Shown piece after piece: positions 44,601 through 52,906 of a stretch of DNA of 64,000 nucleotides. The position numbers and the translations under genes are program-made. This DNA is from CAVRIA01 sp963721115 (GTDB taxonomy: Bacteria; Desulfobacterota; Binatia; HRBIN30; CADEER01). Position 1 is the stretch's first letter; each line of letters opens with the position of its first letter. The stretch covers positions 992,001-1,056,000 of the forward strand of contig CAVRIA010000006.1 in NCBI GenBank assembly GCA_963721115.1, read 5' to 3'. The notes under the pieces were generated by a model that had not been told where the DNA came from, ran no database searches, and saw only the letters and a program-made list of their open reading frames with translations.

Positions 44601-44972
44601 GAAGCGCTCGACGCCCTCGGCGAGGATGCGGAAGAAGCGATCCATGATCTGCGACCATTCCTCGGGGTCGAGCTGCTCGGCGAGCTCCATCGAGCCCTTC
44701 ACGTCGGCGAACAGCACCGTCACCTGCTTGCGCTCGCCTTCGAGGGCGGAGCGCGACGCCAGGATCCTGTCGGCGAGGTGTTTCGCCGTCTGCCGGGGGG
44801 TAGGCGCCGCGGCGGCGCGTGCGACGAGCGGCGCACGGCACTTGCGGCAGAACTTGGCGGCGGGCCGGTTGCCGGCGCCGCAGCTCGGGCAGGCGGCTTC
44901 CAGCGCCGCACCGCACTCCTCGCAGAAAACGGAATCGTCGAGATTCCCGGACTGGCACTTGGGGCAATTCAT
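41605..44972 (-). CDS. Class III cyclase / AAA ATPase / TPR protein, densely frameshifted at 43.6-44.5 kb
   Basis: The ATG at 44972 starts a double zinc ribbon (MNCPKCQSGN, FCRKCRAPL), then cyclase domain QVTVLFADVKGSMELAEQLD and VDKFTGDGIMALFG, AAA domain (GDAG-GKS, LLEDLHWFDGGS), then about 620 residues of TPR-type helices intact to the stop at 41605. Between 44517 and 43614 I count about nine single extra bases (near 44517, 44474, 44429, 44331, 44259, 44208, 44026, 43844, 43614) and one missing base (near 43773); removing them restores continuous conserved protein. In the restored cyclase the usual GDxVNxAAR reads GHTVGLAQR, so base selection or activity may differ. Consensus error is likelier than decay. 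Confidence 0.82.
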
Positions 44973-44990
44973 CGGGTCACTCCGGAGATG

Positions 44991-45076
44991 CGAGGGCGAG
45001 GCTCACGGGGAGGGCGAGGCTTCCGCCCGAGCCTTCTTCATTCCCGGGGAGGGCGAGGCCGAGCCTTCTTCATTCG
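44991..45076. repeat. Tandem REP-related repeats at the 3' end of the truncated transposase
   Basis: GGGCGAGGC recurs at about 44994, 45013 and 45052, and CGAGCCTTCTTCATTC is repeated at 45029 and 45060 (31 bases apart). This is the same sequence family as the palindromes in the giant cyclase gene. Confidence 0.75.
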
Positions 45077-45353
45077 GCGCACAGAACAGGTGCAAGTGAT
45101 CCGGCATCAGCGCGTAGCGCCCGACCAGCCAGGCGTCGGCCTCGGTCCACACTGCGCGCAGGAGGGCGTGCACCGCGGCGTTGGCGAGCCACGGCTGGCG
45201 GTTCCTGGTGCAGGCGGTGACGAAGACGATGGTCGGGGCATGGGCGCAGGCGAGGACGCCGTGGGCGGGGTGGCGCCGGTGACGTGGAGTGGGGGGCGCG
45301 GCGCGAAGAGGCTCGGCGGGAGCCTCGCCCTCCCCGGTTCGCTGTGTCGTCAT
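45003..45353 (-). pseudogene. Truncated REP-associated tyrosine transposase (RAYT)
   Basis: 116 residues from ATG 45353. It starts MTTQRTGEGEAPAEP, where the GEGEAPAEP part is itself coded by a REP half element (45310-45335). Then FVTACTRNRQPWLANAAV and the HUH metal motif in YALMPDHLHLFCAPNEE. The catalytic Tyr region (usually Y-x-x-N-P-V-R) is missing: the frame runs into tandem REP repeats and stops. It is therefore probably inactive. REP units on both sides and in the neighbouring cyclase gene support the assignment. Confidence 0.75.
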
Positions 45354-47191
45354 TGGAGATTCGGATAGCGGCGCGTCATCTCGGCGAGCATCCAGTCGCG
45401 CACGGCGGGGTTGCCGGCGACGAGGGCGCGCAGGCGCTCGCGCGAGATGGCGTAGGTGATCATGTGGGTGATGGCTGTCACGGTGGCGGCGCGCACCGTG
45501 TCGAGCAGCACGCCACGCTCGCCGACCACGTCGTGCTCGCCGACCGATCCGACGCCCTTGCGGCCGATGGTGACGACGGCCCGCCCCTCCTCGACGATGT
45601 AGCACTCCGGCGACTCACCCCCCTCCGTGCAGAGCAGGTCGCCGGGCTCGAAGCTCATCGGATAGGCGGTGGCGGCGAGCTGCTCCAGCTCCGGTGTGGT
45701 GCAGCGGGCGAACAGGCTGTTGCCCGACAGCAGGGCGACCGTCGCTGCCAGGCGCGCCCCGGTGCGCACCGGCACCGAATCCCGGCGCGCCGGCTCGGTT
45801 TCGATCCGCTGGCGCAGCTCGGCGCGCCAGCGCAGGTCCGCCCCGCCGTCTCCCGCCCGCGGCCGCAGCCCGCTCTCGATACGCTCGCTCGGAGCCGCGG
45901 TGACCGCCGGCGCGGCTGGCGCGGTGACGGCGGCCGCGGGGCGCGCTACCGCCGCGGCGCTGCAGGCGACCTCGAGGGCGGTGAGGCCGCGCAGGGTCAG
46001 CCGATCCTGGAAGCGCGGCGCCTCGCCGGCCAGCTCGATGTGGCCGAAGCGCTGCAGCAGGGTGCGGAAGGTGATCTCGATCTCCGCCCGCGCCAGGGCG
46101 GCGCCGAGGCAGAAGTGCACGCCGCCGCCGAAGGTCAACGGTTGGATCTCGGTGCGCGTGATGTCGAGCCGGTCGGGGTTCGCGTAGCGGGCGGGGTCGT
46201 GATTGCCGGCGCCGAGGAGGGCGAAGACCTGCTCGCCGGCGGGAATCGTCACGCCGCCGACCTCGACGCTCGCTTCGGTGACGCGGTTCGCCAGCTGCGC
46301 GGTTCCGTCGTAGCGCAGGAACTCGTCCGGCAGGTTGGCGAACAGCGACCCGTCGCGGCGCAGCAGGTCGAGCTGGTCCGGATGGCGCAGCAGCGCCAGG
46401 AGGCCGTTGCCGAAGAGGTTGGTGGTGGTCTCGAAGCCCGCCCCGAAGAGCAGTGAGGCGAGCGTAACCAGCTCGTCGTCGGTCAGCCGGTCCCCGCCGA
46501 CTTCCGCTGTTGCCAGGCTGCTGAGCAGGTCCTCGCCCGGCCGGCGGCGCTTCTCGGCGACCAGGTCGAGGAAGTAGGCGCGGATGACGAGCTGCGCGGC
46601 ATCGGCCGCCGCCAGCTGCTCGGCGGTCGCCTGCATCTCGAAGATGGCGACGAGATCGCGCACCAGGGCGCGGAACTGCGGCCGATCCGCCTCCGGCACG
46701 CCGAGCATCTCGCCGATGATCGTCACCGGCAGCGGGAAGCCGACGGCCTCGAGCACGTTGCCGCCGCCGGCCTCGGCCACCGGGTCGAGCAGCTGGTGGA
46801 CGACCCGCTCGATGACCGGCTTGAGGTTGTCGATCATGCGCGGCGTGAACGACTTGGTGACCAGCTTGCGCAGCCGCGTGTGCTCCGGCCCGGTGGTGTT
46901 GAGCATCGAGTGCTCGCCGGCAGTCAGCGAGGGATGCTTGCGCCAGTCGGGGCCGAAGCGCTGCGCGATCTGCGGCGCGTAGTCCTTGCCGAGGCGCGGA
47001 TCGCGCAGCGCCGCCCAGCAGTCGTCGTAGCGACTGAGCAACCACATCCCCAGACTGGTGCGGTGCACCGGCCCGGCCTGCCGGAGCTGGTGGTAGAGCG
47101 GGTAGGGGTTGGCGCGCCCCCCGGCGGTGAGGAAGAGCTGTGTGTAGATCGCGTCCGCGTTGCTCGCGGCGTCGGCGGTGTCGGGCGGCAT
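45350..47191 (-). CDS. Cytochrome P450 fused to a cyclic-nucleotide-binding domain
   Basis: 613 residues from ATG 47191, after CAAGGAGAGTGC. Residues 1-410 are a complete P450: I-helix LLFGAGFETTTN, K-helix ExxR in DEFLRYDG, haem loop LTFGGGVHFCLGAALARAE. An Ala/Pro linker (about 420-470) leads to a cNMP domain: LLSGNSLFARCTTPELEQLA, FEPGDLLCTEGGESPECYIV and a phosphate-binding cassette reading GERGVLLDTVRAATVTA with the Glu and Arg that contact cyclic nucleotide. No DNA-binding domain follows. P450 activity may thus be gated by cAMP or cGMP. No electron-transfer partner gene is adjacent. Its stop overlaps the ATG of the transposase fragment. Confidence 0.9.
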   Translation of the reverse strand: MPPDTADAASNADAIYTQLFLTAGGRANPYPLYHQLRQAGPVHRTSLGMWLLSRYDDCWAALRDPRLGKDYAPQIAQRFGPDWRKHPSLTAGEHSMLNTTGPEHTRLRKLVTKSFTPRMIDNLKPVIERVVHQLLDPVAEAGGGNVLEAVGFPLPVTIIGEMLGVPEADRPQFRALVRDLVAIFEMQATAEQLAAADAAQLVIRAYFLDLVAEKRRRPGEDLLSSLATAEVGGDRLTDDELVTLASLLFGAGFETTTNLFGNGLLALLRHPDQLDLLRRDGSLFANLPDEFLRYDGTAQLANRVTEASVEVGGVTIPAGEQVFALLGAGNHDPARYANPDRLDITRTEIQPLTFGGGVHFCLGAALARAEIEITFRTLLQRFGHIELAGEAPRFQDRLTLRGLTALEVACSAAAVARPAAAVTAPAAPAVTAAPSERIESGLRPRAGDGGADLRWRAELRQRIETEPARRDSVPVRTGARLAATVALLSGNSLFARCTTPELEQLAATAYPMSFEPGDLLCTEGGESPECYIVEEGRAVVTIGRKGVGSVGEHDVVGERGVLLDTVRAATVTAITHMITYAISRERLRALVAGNPAVRDWMLAEMTRRYPNLQ

Positions 47192-47594
47192 GCACTCTCC
47201 TTGCGCCAGTCGCGCCCCTTCAGATCGATCGGTTCCTGCCGACCGTCGAGGAGGGGAAGTGTTCCATCTTGGTGTCGTCTTCGTGGTGTGCGGAGGGCGC
47301 CCCTGCTGGGACAGTGCAACGTAAGCGCGTCTAGTACATGCCGCGAACCGGATCGGCAAGCAGCGCGTCTTGCCAAAGGTCTCCTCCGATCCTCGCCCTT
47401 TGTTTCGCCTTCGCCTTTGTCTCCGCTGAACACGAGCAATGATCAATTGATCCCCGACGTGGATGGCGCCGAGACCATCGCCTCTCCCACGTCGCCGAGC
47501 CCGCCCGGTACCGCCGCCTGAACCGGACGCTGCTTCGAGGAGCTGTTCCTCTCCTTTCTTGACCGTGCAGCGGCGTACGCACTATCTGCAGCGG
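47192..47594. other. Intergenic region between P450 and sulfatase-like genes
   Basis: About 400 bases with no gene I can support. It should contain the promoters of the divergent P450 and sulfatase-like genes; no clear promoter, dyad or RNA structure was recognised. Confidence 0.4.
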
Positions 47595-49544
47595 ATGGGT
47601 CGCGTGGGTCGGATCGGCGAGGGGCGACGACGTGCCGTCGGTCCGTCCGGCAGCTCGCAGTCGTCGTTGCGTCGCGGCTCTCGACTCGTTCGGCGAGCCT
47701 CTCCGGTCTTCGCCGTTTCTCTCTTCCTCTTTACCCTGGCCGACGTCGGCTGTACGCGACGGGACCGTCGGTTGGCGGGATCGAGCGTACTGCTCGTGAC
47801 GTTGGACACCGTGCGTGCCGACGCCCTCGGGTCGTATGGTGGGCCTGCTTGGACGACGCCGACGTTGGACCGGCTGGCGCGGGAGGGGGTGCGCTTCGAA
47901 CAGGCGCGCACCGTCGCGCCGATCACGCTTCCCGCGCATGCCTCGCTGCTCACCGGCAAGTTCCCCTTCGAGCACGGAGTTCGCGACAACGGAACCTTCG
48001 TCCTGGCGGACGGCGCCAACACCCTGGCGGAGCGGCTCGCCCACGCCGGCTACAGCACGGGGGCGGTGGTGGGAAGCTTCGTCCTCGATTCGAGCTTCGG
48101 GCTCGCGCAGGGATTCGAGCAGTACGTCGACGTGCCCAGGAGACAGATCGGCACGGTGGGCCCTCAGGACGAGCGCCCGGCGAAGGAGGTCGTGGACGAA
48201 GCGCTGCGCTTCCTTCGGGGCGCGCCTCGCCGGTCGCCGTTCTTCCTCTGGGTCCACTTCTACGATGCCCACTGGCCCTATTCGCCGCCTGCGGAGGTCA
48301 TGCGGGAGCTGCCGGCGGAAGCGTCTCCCGAACGGGCCGCATCTGCCGACGAGGCTCGGCGACGGCGTTACCTGGGCGAGGTGGCGGCGGTCGACCGTGA
48401 GATCGCACGCCTCCTCGAAGCGGTCGATCGACTGGGTCGCGGTCCCGTGCTGCTCGCGGTCGTGGCCGATCATGGGGAGGGCCTGGGCGAACACGGCGAA
48501 GACGCGCACAGTTTCCTGCTCTACGACTCCACCCTTCGCATTCCGCTCTTGCTGCATCATCCGTCGCTGCCGCACGGCCTCGTCGTCCGCGAGCCGGTGT
48601 CGATCGTCGACGTGGCCCCGACGCTGCTGGCGCTGCTCGGCCTACCGGCCGAGGGGATGAGCGGAATCGACCTGAGCCCGCTCCTTGCCGGCGAGGGAAC
48701 GTCGGCGGAGCGGCCGATCTACGTCGAGACCGGCGCGACCTGGTTCAGCTACCGATGGTCGCCGCTTTATGCGCTGGTGGAGTTTCCGTGGAAGGTCATC
48801 GTCGGACCGGAGCCGGAGCTCTACGACCTGGCCGGCGACCCCGCCGAGCATCGAAACGTCGTCGACGCGCATCCGGAAATCCTCCAGCGCGCGCGGCGGG
48901 TGCTGGCAGGATTGGCGCGGAGGACGGCGCCGTCCCAGAGGCGACAGCTCACCGAGGCACAACGCGACGCGCTCGTCGCCCTCGGCTACGGAGCGGGCGG
49001 GGTGGACGACGATGCGCGAGCCACGCTCCCTCCGGGCTGGTTGCCCGACGGCGCACGCGACCCGAGGGCGGCCCTGCCCGGTTATGCGGAATCCTTCCGC
49101 GCCATCGACCTGTGGAGGAAGGGGCGAGGCAACGAGGCGGTGCAAATCGTGCGGGATCTCGTGCGGTCCGAGCCGCAGAACCCGCACTACGTCTCGTTGT
49201 TGGGTACGCTGCTCGTCAACACCGGGCGACCGGCCGAGGCGCTCCCCGTGTTGCGACGGGCGATGGGGCTTTCCTCGGCTGCCTATATCCGTGACAGTTT
49301 CGCGGCTTGTCTTTCGGCTATGGGACGCGAGGACGAGGCGATTCGGGTCTTTCAGGAGACGATCACCGAGCACCCGGCGGATCTCTACTCGCGGCTGTCT
49401 CTCGCCGAGCTTCTCCTGCAGAAGGGCCGTCAGCGGGAGGCGATTCCGCACCTGATCGGTTTCCTCGACGTCTTCCAAGGCGACCCAGCCGTGCGACAGA
49501 AGGTGGAGAACCTTCTCCGGCAGGCGAGGGCGGAGGCTCGGTAA
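47595..49544 (+). CDS. Sulfatase/alkaline-phosphatase-superfamily hydrolase with C-terminal TPRs
   Basis: About 649 residues; the start is uncertain (ATG 47595 has no clear site). A hydrophobic segment ends ADVGC, a possible but imperfect lipobox. The hydrolase core has VLLVTLDTVRADALGSYG (metal Asp pair), VVADHGEGLGEHGE and SFLLYDSTLRIPLLLH. At the nucleophile position the motif reads TLPAHASLLTGK, where formylglycine sulfatases have C/S-x-P-S-R; a Thr nucleophile as in phosphotransferases and NPPs is suggested. Residues 510-645 are TPR helices (FRAIDLWRKGRGNEAVQIV). Probably a periplasmic or membrane-linked phospho- or sulfo-hydrolase. Confidence 0.8.
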   Translation: MGRVGRIGEGRRRAVGPSGSSQSSLRRGSRLVRRASPVFAVSLFLFTLADVGCTRRDRRLAGSSVLLVTLDTVRADALGSYGGPAWTTPTLDRLAREGVRFEQARTVAPITLPAHASLLTGKFPFEHGVRDNGTFVLADGANTLAERLAHAGYSTGAVVGSFVLDSSFGLAQGFEQYVDVPRRQIGTVGPQDERPAKEVVDEALRFLRGAPRRSPFFLWVHFYDAHWPYSPPAEVMRELPAEASPERAASADEARRRRYLGEVAAVDREIARLLEAVDRLGRGPVLLAVVADHGEGLGEHGEDAHSFLLYDSTLRIPLLLHHPSLPHGLVVREPVSIVDVAPTLLALLGLPAEGMSGIDLSPLLAGEGTSAERPIYVETGATWFSYRWSPLYALVEFPWKVIVGPEPELYDLAGDPAEHRNVVDAHPEILQRARRVLAGLARRTAPSQRRQLTEAQRDALVALGYGAGGVDDDARATLPPGWLPDGARDPRAALPGYAESFRAIDLWRKGRGNEAVQIVRDLVRSEPQNPHYVSLLGTLLVNTGRPAEALPVLRRAMGLSSAAYIRDSFAACLSAMGREDEAIRVFQETITEHPADLYSRLSLAELLLQKGRQREAIPHLIGFLDVFQGDPAVRQKVENLLRQARAEAR

Positions 49545-49677
49545 TCTCCGTCGCGGACGCGCTGCACCGAGTGACCGGAAAGGCTCGGTACCAGGCAACT
49601 TTTCTTTTCATCTTTTCAGGAGCGTACCCGCGGTCTCCTTCCCTCGCTCGATGCGGTCGGTGCCGAGCCCCCCGAAT

Positions 49678-49710
49678 TGACATCCGACAGTTTTTCCTGA
49701 CAGATGTCAG
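49678..49710. promoter_or_regulatory. Candidate TetR operator
   Basis: TGACATC (49678-49684) and GATGTCA (49703-49709) form an inverted repeat 18 bases apart, and CTGACA-GA-TGTCAG (49697-49710) is a second nested dyad. The site ends three bases before the GTG start of the TetR gene and includes a TTGACA hexamer, so repressor binding would block transcription directly. Confidence 0.55.
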
Positions 49711-49713
49711 ATC

Positions 49714-50334
49714 GTGACGACGCAGATCACGGCCCGGGCCCCGCATCTCGCCGATCGCGGGCCGAAGGGCGTACGGACCCGCGAGCAGCTGTTCACCGCC
49801 GCGCTGGCCGAGTTCCGCCGGGTCGGCGTCGAGGCGGCCAACATCGGCGACGTAACCCGCCGTGCCGGCACCTCGCGCGCCAGCTTCTACTTCCACTATC
49901 CCTGCAAGGAGGCGGTGCTGCTCGACCTGCAGTGGCGGGCGGAGCACGAAATCGTCGAGCGGGTGCGCGAGCAGCGCACGTTGCGCGACACGCTGACGGC
50001 GATCATCGACGGCCTGATCGAGGTGCAGGCGACCCTGGCGCCCGGCGACCTCATGCGCGACATGCTCAGCGTCTACATCCGTCCCCCGGCAAGCCTCGAC
50101 CTCATGGAGCAGTCGTTCCCGCTGATGATGGAGATCGGCCGCCGCTTCGCCGCCGCCAAAGGCGGGGAGCTGCGACGCGGCGTCGATCCGGCGCAGGGCA
50201 CGCAGCTCTTTCTCACCAGCCTGTTCGGCCTGGTGGCCAGCTCGCGCGAGCCGCTCTCCGAACGCCGCGACGAGCTCCGGCAGCTCGCCGCCCTGTTCCT
50301 CGAGTCGCCGCGCCGCGTCGCGCGGCGGTCCTGA
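49714..50334 (+). CDS. TetR-family transcriptional regulator
   Basis: 206 residues from a GTG. The DNA-binding domain is clear: RTREQLFTAALAEFRRVGVE, then the HTH IGDVTRRAGTSRASFYFHYP. The C-terminal ligand domain is helical (LTAIIDGLIEVQATLAPGD, LFLTSLFGLVASSREPLSE). It lies 16 bases upstream of the MMPL transporter gene on the same strand and has dyads just before its start, so it probably represses itself and the transporter. The ligand is unknown. Confidence 0.92.
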   Translation: MTTQITARAPHLADRGPKGVRTREQLFTAALAEFRRVGVEAANIGDVTRRAGTSRASFYFHYPCKEAVLLDLQWRAEHEIVERVREQRTLRDTLTAIIDGLIEVQATLAPGDLMRDMLSVYIRPPASLDLMEQSFPLMMEIGRRFAAAKGGELRRGVDPAQGTQLFLTSLFGLVASSREPLSERRDELRQLAALFLESPRRVARRS

Positions 50335-50350
50335 CACGATCGGAGTCCCC

Positions 50351-52670
50351 GTGGAAGCCTACGCCCGTTTTCTCGTCCGCCGCGCCTGGCTGGTGCTGGT
50401 GGCCGTCGCCCTGGTCAGCCTCTGGATCGGCATGGGCCTGCGCCAACTGCACAGCGAGTTCAACATCGAGGCCAGCCTGCCCGCGCACCATCCGCTGATC
50501 GAGATCGATCGCCAGATCCGCCAGCGCTTCGGCGGCCGAAACACCGTCATCGCCCTCATCGTGCCGCGCCAGGGCGACGTCTGGCGCAGCGACGTGCTCG
50601 ACGTCGTTCAGCGCGCCACCCTCGCCGCCCTCCAACTGAAGGGGGTGATGCCGCAGAACGTGGTCAGCTTGGCGGCGCCCGGCGTGCGGGTGGTGGACGA
50701 CACCGAAGGCCGGCTCGAGATCAACTACCTCATGCGCGAGGTGCCGCAGACGCCGGAGGCGATCGCGGCCCTGCGCGCCCGGGTGGACGCCGACCCGCAG
50801 TTCCGCGGCATGCTGGTCACGCCCGATCAGAAGGGCGCGGTGCTGGTGATGGACTTCTGGGACGGCAACGCCGGCATCGACATCGCCCACCGCGTGCTCG
50901 GCCTGCGCGACCAGTTCCGCGACCAGCCGGTCGACTTCTACTTCGCCGGCGAGCCGATCATGGCGCTCACCGACGTCGAGCAGGCGCGCGAGATGGCGCT
51001 GCGCATCCCCGCCGCCTTCGTGGTCATCGCCATCATCCTGCTGATCTCCTTCCGCAACCTCCAGGGCATGCTCATCCCGATGCTGACCGCTGTCCTGAGC
51101 ACGATCTGGGGCCTCGGCCTGATGGGGCACACCGGCCTGGTGATCGACGCCTGGAACGTCGCCACGCCGGTGCTGCTGATCGCCGTCGCCGCCGGCCATT
51201 CGGCGCAGATGCTCAAACGCTACATCGAGGAGGTCGAGCGCCTGGGCGACAATCGCGCGGCAGTGATCAGCTCGACGGCGTCGATGGGACCGGTGATGAT
51301 CGCCGCCGGCGGCGTGGCCGCGCTGGGCTTCGCCGCCCTGGCGCTGACCGGCATCCCGGCGATCGTGGGCTTCGGCCTGGCCTGCGCCTACGGCATCGCC
51401 AGCGTCGTCGTGCTGGAGATGACCTTCGTCCCGGCGCTGCGCTCGCTGCTGCCGGCGCCGCGCTCGGCGCCGCGCCGCGACAGCCCCGTGCAGCGCCTGC
51501 TCGACGGCCTCGAGCGCGCCATCCTCCATCGCCGCGGCCGCCCGGTGCTGATCGGCTCCGCGGTGGCGCTGCTGTTCGCGGCGGTCGGCGCGACCCAGAT
51601 CCACACCTACGGCTCGACCCGCGAGTACCTGGCGCGCGGCGGCCTGCCGCGCGAGCATCTCGAGGAGATCGACCGCCACTTTCCCGGCACCGTCACCATG
51701 ACCGTGCTCTACGAGGGCCCGCCGGAGAGCGCCAAGAGCCTGGCCGAGCTGCAGCACATCGACGGCCTGCGCGCCGAGCTCGAGAAGGATCCCATCGTCT
51801 GGCGCACCGCCTCGCTGGCCGATCTGGTCAAGTCGCTGCACAGAGCCTTCAACGCGCGACGCGCCCAACCCCTACCGCCTGCCCGACAACCAGCAGCTGC
51901 TGTCGCAGTTGCTGTTCCTCGGCAACTCGCCGGCGTTCGAGCGCTTCATCGACCGCGAGTACGCGCACTCGCTGCTCATCGCCTACCTGCGCGACGACGA
52001 CTCGGCCGTGGTCGGACCCCTGGTCGACCACGCCCGTGCCTGGGTCGCCGCCCATCCGCCGCCGCCCGGCGTGCAGGTGCTGATCGCCGGCGGTACCGGG
52101 CCGACCGTGCTGGCGGTCAACCAGCACACCACGCACACCAAGGTGCTCAACATCCTCCTGGTGCTGGCGGCGATCTACCTCGTCTCCTCGCTGGTGTTGC
52201 GCTCGCCGCTCGGCGGGCTCTACGTCGTCACCCCGATCGCCACCAGCATGGTGCTGCTGTTCGGTCTCCTCGGCTGGATCGGCATCCGCCTCGACATGGG
52301 CTCGACCTCGGTGCTCGCGATCGCCGCCGGCATCGGCGCCGACTACGCCATCTATTTCCTCTACCGCCTGCGCGAGGAACGGGCCCGTGTCGACGACGAT
52401 GCGGCAGCCCTGCACGCCGCGATGCAGACCTCGGGCCGCGCCGTCGTCTTCGTCGCCACCAGCATCGGCGCCGGCTTCGCCGCCATGGGCGTGTTCTCGC
52501 GCTTCTTCGGCCTGCGCCTGTTCGGCACCCTGATGCCGATCGCCATGGCGGTGTCGTGTATCGCGGCCCTGTCGCTGATGCCGGTGCTGGTCCTGCGCAT
52601 GCGGCCGGCATTCATCTTCGGCCGCGCCCGCGCCGACACCGCACCGGAGGGCCGCCCCGCCCTGGGCTGA
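50351..52670 (+). CDS. MMPL/RND-superfamily exporter, frameshifted near 51857
   Basis: GTG start 16 bases after the TetR stop. Typical two-fold layout: helix WLVLVAVALVSLWIGMGLRQ, extracytoplasmic domain, then a helix bundle (PAAFVVIAIILLISFRNLQG, LLIAVAAGHSAQMLKRYIEE, VMIAAGGVAALGFAALALTG); the second half repeats it (VLNILLVLAAIYLVSSLVL, VLAIAAGIGADYAIYFLYRL). After KSLHRAFNA one extra base at about 51855-51860 shifts the frame; the other frame resumes DAPNPYRLPDNQQLLSQL and runs to 52670. The protein should export lipids or hydrophobic compounds. The indel is probably a consensus error. Confidence 0.88.
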
Positions 52671-52906
52671 AATTCTGGGTCTTCTCCAAAGAGTGTGGGT
52701 GAAATTGAAAGTCGGACCGGTCAAGGGCGGACGAAGGAGGAGGCGCGAAAGAGCCTCGCTCACTGATGGACCCAAACAAGAATGCGGAAGAGCCGGCGCC
52801 TCCGGGTCATTTTCGTGTATCTCGAGCGAGGCCAGCGGCTTCGTGACGACTGTTTCTCATTTCGGTTGCGCCTGACCCGCCGAGTCTTTGATGCTATCTT
52901 CGCGGC

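Noticed and set aside
41605..44972. Several separate short genes in the second cyclase region
   Set aside because: The pieces are consecutive parts of one protein in changing frames; a single gene with indels explains them.
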